Below are positions 6,601 through 10,336 of a stretch of 10,336 bases of DNA, piece after piece (the stretch's first letter is position 1; every line of letters begins with the position of its first letter). Position numbers and translations under genes: made by a program. The DNA is taken from assembly GCF_046044395.1 (NCBI RefSeq), contig NZ_JBJUSG010000126.1, positions 1 through 10,336 of the forward strand, read 5' to 3'. Below the pieces are notes generated by a model. It saw only the letters and a program-made list of their open reading frames with translations. It searched no databases and had not been told where the DNA came from. The stretch comes from Magnetominusculus dajiuhuensis. GTDB lineage: Bacteria; Nitrospirota; Thermodesulfovibrionia; Thermodesulfovibrionales; Magnetobacteriaceae.

Positions 6601-9600
6601 ACTCACCGGCTGTTATTGTGCCTGATATCGAGTTGGCGGGTGGTGCGGCGGTTGTTGCCTGAAAGTCAATACCCGTTGAGGCAGCACCACTTAATGTCAC
6701 ACTACTACTTGACGGGGCGAAGGTATAGTCGAACGCGCTTGGCGTTACAGTATAGTTACCGTTAGAAAGTCCAGCAAAATGATACTGGCCATTGCTGTCG
6801 GTGGTTGTTGTGGCTTTGGAAGGGCCGGAAAGGGTTACTGTTACACCGCTTACTGCAGATGATTCAAGCGACCAACCGGTTGTTATTGTCCCTGATATCG
6901 AATTTGCTGATGGTGCGGCGGCTGTTGCCTGAAAGTCATTTCCTGTAGAGTCTGCCCCGCTTAAAGTAACACTGCTGCTTGATGGTGAGAAGGTATACTT
7001 GATAGCGCTTGGCGTTACTTTATAGCTTCCGTCAGAGAGACCTGTGAAACTATACTGACCGTTGCTGTCGGTAATTGTTGTGGCGCTGCCAGAGCCAGAA
7101 AGGGTTACCGTTACTCCACTTACTCCAGATGATTCAAGTGACCAACCGGTTGTTATTGTCCCTGATATTGCGTGTACATCCGATATTGGTGTAAATGTGG
7201 CCCATACCGTACAGTCAGCCGTAACAGCATTTGTCGTATATGTTGTACTGGACAATTTACCACCACAAGTGCCAGTAACTGAGGCTATGGTGTATCCAGA
7301 GTTTGGTGTGACCGTAAAGCCCGTCGTGCTGCCTGAGTTTACAGTCTGCGGCGTTGACGGGTTTATCGTACCGTTCGCACCTGCTGATGGCGTCACAGTG
7401 TAGGTGGCAGGTGCCGAATAGACACCAGTCCTCACATATCCATATCCACCGCCACCACCGGCAACCAGCTTTGTGCCGTCTGAACTTGATGCTATACTCC
7501 ACTGCAGAACTCCTTCGCTGCTACCGAAAACATTACTCTGCGTCCATGAGACTCCACTATCAGCTGACGTCCATATGTCTCCACCAATCATATCTCCACT
7601 AGCAACAACGGCAGCCAACTTCGTGCCGTCTGAACTCGACGCTATACTCCACCACCACGTGTAGCTGCCACCGTCAACATTACGCTGCGTCCATGTGGCT
7701 CCGCTATCGGTTGATGTCCATATACCTCCGCCTTCAGTAACAGCAGCCAGCTTCGTGCCATCTGAACTCGATGCTATACCCGAAACACCGTTAACGTTAC
7801 GCTGCGTCCATGTGGTTCCGCTATCGGTTGACGTCCATATACTTTCTCCAGCAGCGGCCAGCTTCGTGCCGTCTGAACTCGACGTTATACTATTCCATTG
7901 ATGGCCGTTACCGTCAACATTACACTTCGTCCATGTGGCTCCGCTATCGGTTGACGTCCATATATCGCTACCAGGCCCTCCACGATAACGATTACTGACA
8001 GCCAGCTTCGTACCGTCTGAACTTGACGCTATAATGGGATAATCGCTGAAGCCACCGTGCTTCGTCCATGTAGCTCCGCTATCGGTTGACGTCCATATAC
8101 TTCCGCCAATAAAAGTACCACCAGCTGCAGCCAATTTCGTGCCGTCTGAACTCGACGCTATACTCCACCATATTACTACGTCACTGCCATCAACATTACG
8201 CTTCGTCCATGTGGCTCCGCTATCGGTTGACGTCCAAATACCTACGCCAGCAAAAGCAGCAGCCAGCTTCGTGCCGTCTGAACTCGATGCTGTCGCTGTA
8301 TTATCCCCCGCTGAGTGGCTCTCGCCGGTTACATTATGTGCAGTCCATGTCCAAGTCCCGTTTGCTGGTGCAAACATAGCCGTTACCGTACAGTCAGCCG
8401 TTATAGCGCTTGTCGTATATGTGGTACCGGATAAGCTGCCACCACATGTACCAGTAACTGAGGCCGTATAGCCCGTGTTTGGCGTTACAGTAAAGCTCGT
8501 CGTGCTGCCGGAGTTAACAGTCTGCGGCGTTGACGGGCTTATCGTCCCGTTCGAACCGGCTGATGGTGTTACCGTGTAGGTGGTTGGCGTAGGTGTGGGG
8601 GTTGGTGTAGGAGTCGGAGTAGTTGAAGGCGTGGGTGTCGGAGTAGGTGTTGGCGAAGAAGAGGGCGTAGGTGTGGGGGTTGGAGTTGGCGTTGGTGTGG
8701 GCGATGGGGTAGTTGACGAATAGACCCCGGTCCATATATCAAAATTAGCAGAAATGGCAGCCAGTTTTGTGCCATCTGAACTCGATACTATACTCCGCCA
8801 ATTATTGCTGCCACCGTTCACATTGCTTGCCGTCCATGTGACACCACTATCCGTTGATGTCCATATGTCCCCAGAACCAATGGCAGCCAGCTTCGTGCCG
8901 TCTGAACTTGATGCTATACTCCACCAATTGCTGCTACCACCGTTAACATTACGTGCCGTCCATGAGGCACCGCTATCCGTTGATGTCCATATGTCCCCAG
9001 AACCAGTGGCAACCAGCTTCGTGCCATCTGAACTTGATGCTATACTCCCCCAATTGCTGTTACCACCGTTAACATTACGTGCCGTCCATGAGGCACCGCT
9101 ATCCGTTGATGTCCATATGTCCCCAGAACCAGTGGCAACCAGCTTCGTGCCATCTGAACTTGATGCTATACTCCCCCAATTGCTGTTACCACCGTTAACA
9201 TTACGTGCCGTCCATGAGGCACCGCTATCTGTTGACGTCCAGATATCACCTCTGATAGCACCTAAAGACGACGGCTCGGAAACCACGGCAGCCAGCTTCG
9301 TGCCGTCTGAACTTGATGCTATACTCTGCCAACCGTAATCAAGGGTAAGATTATGTGCCGTCCAAGTGACACCACTATCTGTTGATACCCATATATCACC
9401 ATGATAATTTGCACTCGAAGAAACCACGGCAGCTAGCGTCTTGCCGTCTGAACTTGATGCTATACTCTGCCATACATCATACCACTCTTCGGCGCTACTT
9501 CGCTTCCAAGTGGCTCCGCTATCTGTTGACGTCCAGATACCTCCAGACCAATTACATCCGGCAGCCAGCTTAGTGCCGTCTGAACTTGATGCTATACTCT

Positions 9601-10240
9601 GCCAATCACAGTCGCTAAAACGTTTTGTCCATTTCCAAGTCCAGTATGTTGGTACAAACGTGGCTGTCACACTCTTGTCCGATGACATAGCTACAGTACA
9701 TTGGTTTGAATTTGTAGAATCACACCCCTGCCATGACGTAAACGTAGAGCCACTGTCAGGTGTTGCCGTTAAAGTTACTGTTGTCCCAGATGTATATGAA
9801 GCCGTGCCGGAGCTGCCAGTCCATGAGATTGTCCCCGAATCTGCGGTTACAGTACCGGCACCTGTGCCGGATTTGGTAACCGTGAGAGTGTAAGATGTTG
9901 AAGTGCCTCCTGAATAAAGTTGCTGTATTTCATCTGCAGAAAGAGCACGGTTGTAAATGCGAATATCACTTAGGGTACCTTTAAAGTAACCATCATTGCC
10001 ACAAAACCAGTCTTCATGACCGATTAAGAATGATCGTGAATCACTATCCCATACCTGTCCAGAGGTCGTGACATTTGATACAAAAGTACCATTCAAATAC
10101 AAAGAAACATCTGTACCTGATCTCACTATAGCTACATGCGCCCAGTTGTTGCTGATTGAATTAAATGGCAAGAAATAAGAACCGTACTGACCATACGATA
10201 TTTCATAATTATATTGGCATGAGGAATCCGCACATCGCAC
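3698..10240 (-). CDS. Giant secreted multidomain repeat protein (LamG, Asp-box propellers, Ig-like and PT stalks), 5' partial
   Basis: The open frame encodes 2180 residues from a GTG at 10240, but that GTG lies inside a LamG-like fold, so it is not the real start. Order: LamG end (1-112); Cys-pair beta repeat (117-196); propeller 1 (200-507); PT linker (511-553); beta repeat (555-624); propeller 2 (629-942); beta repeat (946-1018); four carboxypeptidase-regulatory-like Ig folds (1024-1372); beta repeat (1375-1444); pure PT stalk (1445-1543); two beta repeats (1545-1687); 18 Gly (1690-1707); a fourth kind of linker-bounded beta repeat (1709-1779); three more (1785-2036); and a duplicated C-terminal module (2044-2179). 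The composition (Ser, Thr, Gly), conserved Cys pairs and lectin and propeller folds point to an exported adhesin or glycan-binding protein. There is no LPXTG, PEP-CTERM or C-terminal membrane helix, and any signal peptide lies outside the window. The real ligand and export route are unknown. Confidence 0.85.
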   Translation of the reverse strand: MRCADSSCQYNYEISYGQYGSYFLPFNSISNNWAHVAIVRSGTDVSLYLNGTFVSNVTTSGQVWDSDSRSFLIGHEDWFCGNDGYFKGTLSDIRIYNRALSADEIQQLYSGGTSTSYTLTVTKSGTGAGTVTADSGTISWTGSSGTASYTSGTTVTLTATPDSGSTFTSWQGCDSTNSNQCTVAMSSDKSVTATFVPTYWTWKWTKRFSDCDWQSIASSSDGTKLAAGCNWSGGIWTSTDSGATWKRSSAEEWYDVWQSIASSSDGKTLAAVVSSSANYHGDIWVSTDSGVTWTAHNLTLDYGWQSIASSSDGTKLAAVVSEPSSLGAIRGDIWTSTDSGASWTARNVNGGNSNWGSIASSSDGTKLVATGSGDIWTSTDSGASWTARNVNGGNSNWGSIASSSDGTKLVATGSGDIWTSTDSGASWTARNVNGGSSNWWSIASSSDGTKLAAIGSGDIWTSTDSGVTWTASNVNGGSNNWRSIVSSSDGTKLAAISANFDIWTGVYSSTTPSPTPTPTPTPTPTPSSSPTPTPTPTPSTTPTPTPTPTPTPTTYTVTPSAGSNGTISPSTPQTVNSGSTTSFTVTPNTGYTASVTGTCGGSLSGTTYTTSAITADCTVTAMFAPANGTWTWTAHNVTGESHSAGDNTATASSSDGTKLAAAFAGVGIWTSTDSGATWTKRNVDGSDVVIWWSIASSSDGTKLAAAGGTFIGGSIWTSTDSGATWTKHGGFSDYPIIASSSDGTKLAVSNRYRGGPGSDIWTSTDSGATWTKCNVDGNGHQWNSITSSSDGTKLAAAGESIWTSTDSGTTWTQRNVNGVSGIASSSDGTKLAAVTEGGGIWTSTDSGATWTQRNVDGGSYTWWWSIASSSDGTKLAAVVASGDMIGGDIWTSADSGVSWTQSNVFGSSEGVLQWSIASSSDGTKLVAGGGGGYGYVRTGVYSAPATYTVTPSAGANGTINPSTPQTVNSGSTTGFTVTPNSGYTIASVTGTCGGKLSSTTYTTNAVTADCTVWATFTPISDVHAISGTITTGWSLESSGVSGVTVTLSGSGSATTITDSNGQYSFTGLSDGSYKVTPSAIKYTFSPSSSSVTLSGADSTGNDFQATAAAPSANSISGTITTGWSLESSAVSGVTVTLSGPSKATTTTDSNGQYHFAGLSNGNYTVTPSAFDYTFAPSSSSVTLSGAASTGIDFQATTAAPPANSISGTITAGESFESNRLSGVTVNLTGAGSGTTITDSRGMYYFTELPNGSYTVTPSATGYALNPTSSSLTLSGPAIIQDFTASQATTNVFIILGTIYDNNSVGVSGVTINLTGAGSGTITTGSNGMYSFVELSNGSYTVTPAKSGYAFTPSSSGVRINSADLADNNFIASQPTYTVTPSAGYNGTISPSTPQTVTSGGTKQFTITPSTGYTASVSGCGGSLSGNTYTTNAITVDCTVSATFSPTPTPTPTPTPTPTPTPTPTPTPTPTPTPTPTPTPTPTPTPTPTPTPTPTPTPTPTPTPTPTPTPTPTPTPTPTPTPTPTPTPTPTPTPTPTPTPTPTPNKYTVTPSAGANGKISPDVARSIENGKTTHFNVNPSTGYKASVGGTCGGSLSGDQYTTNPITADCTVSATFTPNIYTVTPSAGSDGTISPSSAQTVSYGSTTSFTVMPNSGYTASASGCDGALSGTTFTTGAITADCTVSATFTSNGGGGGGGGGGGGGGGGGGPISFTVTPVAGVGGTVSPSTAQAVSASATTSFTVTPDSGYTATVSGCNGSLSGNTYTTSPIFGNCTVTVTFTKSSSSTYTVNVTKAGTGTGIVTSSTGTLSWSGSTGTATYTSGTSVILTAAADSGSTFTNWSGCDSTIGSTCSVTMSSAKSVTATFTQTPLSNTLTVTKAGTGFGAVTADSGTLTWSGNTGTATYTSGTSVVLTAAALADSRFTSWSGCDSSSGSTCTVTMSAAKSVTATFTSSSANTYTLSVSKSGAGTGTIISVDGEINCGTTCSAAYASGTSLTLMATANAGSAVTSWTGCDSTSGSQCIITMSADKSLSAVFSVDNSTTSAAIDAIYDEYASWFGSKIGTLVAYTSGSTTYYVQWFSNGAALVAGPDGNMYLYYNSQWYALGISWGTFGKAYTQISSIYTTYASWFGAKSGTMSEGTSGSATYYVQWFSNNAALVAWTDGYLYTYYNGVAYPLGVKWK
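3704..4111 (-). repeat. C-terminal tandem module of unknown family
   Basis: Residues 2044-2107 and 2117-2179 are two copies of a ~64-residue aromatic unit: I-xIY-xYASWFG-K-GT, then G-x-TYYVQWFSN-AALVA, then DG-LY-YYN, then Y-LG-x-W. The two copies are similar in DNA too (for example the TGGACATAGTATGTGG word near 3798 and 4014). I do not recognise the family. It has no membrane anchor or sorting signal. The position at the extreme C terminus and the Trp/Tyr-rich surface suggest a cell-wall- or sugar-binding or anchoring role, which is inference. Confidence 0.6.
4133..4888 (-). repeat. Three GCDS-type beta repeats with an 8-spaced Cys pair
   Basis: Residues 1785-1865, 1872-1950 and 1956-2036 (and a fourth at 117-196) follow TVTKAGTGTG-VT…GTLSWSG-TGTATYTSGTSV-LTA…F-SWSGCDS…CTVTMSSAKSVTATF. 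This is the divergent InlB B-repeat-like fold. All four have Cys pairs exactly eight residues apart (173/181, 1842/1850, 1927/1935, 2012/2020). The last copy has two extra cysteines (1980 and 1984) in place of the usual SW strand. Confidence 0.7.
4904..5608 (-). repeat. Three TVTPSAG-type beta repeats with an 18-spaced Cys pair
   Basis: Residues 1545-1616, 1618-1687 and 1709-1779 follow the pattern YTVTPSAG-NGTISP…TTSFTV-PNSGYTASV-GC-GSLSGTTYTT-AITADCTVSATF. Three more copies lie at residues 555-624, 946-1018 and 1375-1444. In all six the two cysteines are exactly 18 residues apart (for example 1590/1608, 1662/1680 and 1754/1772). They resemble the divergent InlB B-repeat / bacterial beta-repeat families of surface proteins. 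The exact family is uncertain. Confidence 0.65.
5120..5173 (-). repeat. Poly-glycine linker, 18 codons
   Basis: Eighteen consecutive Gly codons (residues 1690-1707), mostly GGT and GGA, lie between an Asn and a Pro. It is a flexible hinge separating two beta repeats and can change length in 3-bp steps without loss of frame. Confidence 0.95.
5612..5908 (-). repeat. Pure (Pro-Thr)49 stalk, 99 codons
   Basis: Residues 1445-1543 are uninterrupted Pro-Thr alternation encoded by 6-bp CCN-ACN units. Third positions vary, but a 24-bp higher-order unit repeats exactly three times (5679-5702, 5703-5726, 5727-5750) and a fourth time with one change (5751-5774). The tract should form a stiff extended spacer. 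Gain or loss of 6-bp units would keep the reading frame. Confidence 0.95.
6125..7171 (-). repeat. Four carboxypeptidase-regulatory-like Ig domains in tandem
   Basis: Residues 1024-1105, 1114-1196, 1204-1285 and 1294-1372 share the pattern ISGTIT…GVSGVTVTLSG…TTTDSNGQYSFTGLSNGSYTVTPS…YTFSPSSSSVTLSG. This is the transthyretin/Cna-B-like beta sandwich of the carboxypeptidase regulatory family, used as a stalk in many surface proteins. The first two are nearly identical even at the DNA level (for example the ACCGGTTG-containing stretches near 6870 and 7145). The fourth is the most divergent. Confidence 0.75.
7415..8356 (-). repeat. Seven-repeat Asp-box beta propeller 2
   Basis: Residues 629-942 again hold seven ASSSDG-type units (at about 652, 694, 738, 786, 822, 867 and 917). 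Six carry an Asp-box such as STDSGATW, and the last ends in VRTGVYS, mirroring propeller 1. The internal units differ more from each other than in propeller 1, so this copy looks older or less recently homogenised. The parallel layout suggests duplication of a whole propeller with its adjoining beta repeat. Confidence 0.75.
8582..8710 (-). repeat. Short PT-rich linker
   Basis: Residues 511-553 are almost entirely Pro-Thr alternation, broken by PSSSP and PSTTP. It separates propeller 1 from the next beta repeat and is a typical extended, possibly O-glycosylated linker. Confidence 0.9.
8720..9643 (-). repeat. Seven-repeat Asp-box beta propeller 1
   Basis: Residues 200-507 contain seven copies of a 42-50-residue unit built on SIASSSDGTKLAA, then a variable turn, then DIWTSTDSGATW. 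The S-x-D-x-G-x-x-W part is the Asp-box (BNR) motif of sialidases, sortilins and YCF48-like proteins. Six copies carry it, and the seventh ends instead in DIWTGVYS. Seven units fit a closed seven-bladed propeller. Units 4 and 5 (starting at residues 358 and 400) are identical in protein. Confidence 0.75.
8935..9229 (-). repeat. Exact tandem duplication of a 126-bp propeller-blade unit
   Basis: Bases 8935-9103 and 9061-9229 are identical over 169 bp at an offset of 126 bp, which equals one 42-residue blade. The next unit towards the left differs by only a few bases. This marks a recent in-frame duplication inside the propeller. Confidence 0.9.
9905..10240 (-). other. LamG / concanavalin A-like domain (C-terminal part)
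   Basis: Residues 1-112 carry the hallmark core of LamG-like jelly rolls: NNWAHVAIVRSG, then VSLYLNGTFV, a later FLIGHED strand, and the closing FKGTLSDIRIYNRALSADEI, in which the last helix is typical of LamGL domains in bacterial surface proteins. Known relatives bind carbohydrates or proteins. Here the ligand is unknown. The N-terminal strands lie in the frame-disrupted stretch to the right. Confidence 0.8.
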
Positions 10241-10336
10241 ACTCCATCCACCAGAACCACCATTTAGACACCAATATTGTCTGGTAAGCGTCTAAATAAC
10301 TACACCCGTTGATTTCCCTGCGAGGGCATCCCTATC
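10241..10336 (-). other. 5' continuation of the giant gene with two compensating frame changes
   Basis: Upstream of 10240 the same frame gives CLNGGSGGWSV, but a TAG at 10292-10294 closes it. Further up the same frame is again open (DRDALAGKSTGVVI at the edge). Between the two, the neighbouring frame reads LDAYQTILVSK, which is exactly the sort of sequence expected in a LamG domain just before its GGSGGWSV strand. Joining STGVVI, LDAYQTILVS and NGGSGGWSV requires one base gained at a TTT run (10294-10296) and one lost at an AAA run (10263-10265, as read on the minus strand). Both are homopolymers, so sequencing error or a recent double indel is plausible. Confidence 0.6.

Noticed and set aside
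8754..9338. Plus-strand open frame with repeated SFVPSELDAIL
   Set aside because: It is the antisense of the propeller repeats. Its apparent periodicity comes from the repeated blade DNA, not from a gene.

Overview
The window is bacterial and comes from an accessory region. Protein-coding genes fill almost all of it, there are no RNA genes, and base composition changes sharply between neighbouring genes. Strong AAGGAGG-type ribosome binding sites, sigma70-like promoter hexamers and a large exported, tandem-repeat protein rich in Ser, Thr and Gly with PT and poly-Gly linkers suggest an environmental, probably Gram-negative bacterium. Proteins of this style are common in deltaproteobacterial and Nitrospirota-like genomes, but the lineage cannot be fixed from this sequence.

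Layout. (1) Positions 1-2042, minus strand: a 601-residue membrane protein with five predicted transmembrane segments and a C-terminal extracytoplasmic von Willebrand factor A (vWA) domain with a complete MIDAS motif. A short Rossmann-like ORF with a perfect Shine-Dalgarno follows 16 bases later. It is either a 56-residue protein or the 5' part of a frameshifted gene that runs off the left edge. (2) 2043-2592: an AT-rich divergent intergenic region with candidate promoters in both directions, a 25-bp imperfect inverted repeat, a separate 10-bp GC-containing hairpin and a small tandem repeat. (3) 2593-3588, plus strand: an AT-rich, Lys/Asn/Ile-rich 331-residue protein of unknown function, ending at a strong hairpin that probably terminates both converging genes. 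(4) 3698 to the right edge, minus strand: one giant secreted multidomain protein of more than 2180 residues.

The giant protein reads, from N to C terminus: LamG-like lectin domain; a Cys-pair beta repeat; a seven-repeat Asp-box propeller; a PT linker; a second type of Cys-pair beta repeat; a second seven-repeat propeller; another beta repeat; four carboxypeptidase-regulatory-like Ig folds; a beta repeat; a 99-residue pure PT stalk; two beta repeats; an 18-residue Gly linker; four more beta repeats; and a duplicated aromatic C-terminal module of unknown identity. This is the architecture of an adhesin or carbohydrate-binding surface protein built by repeated duplication. Its 5' end shows what look like two compensating single-base frameshifts inside the LamG domain, so the true start lies outside the window.

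The three transcription units have no demonstrated functional link. The most interesting points are the modular repeat structure of the giant protein, its unfamiliar C-terminal duplicate, and the membrane-anchored vWA protein with its partly broken downstream partner.
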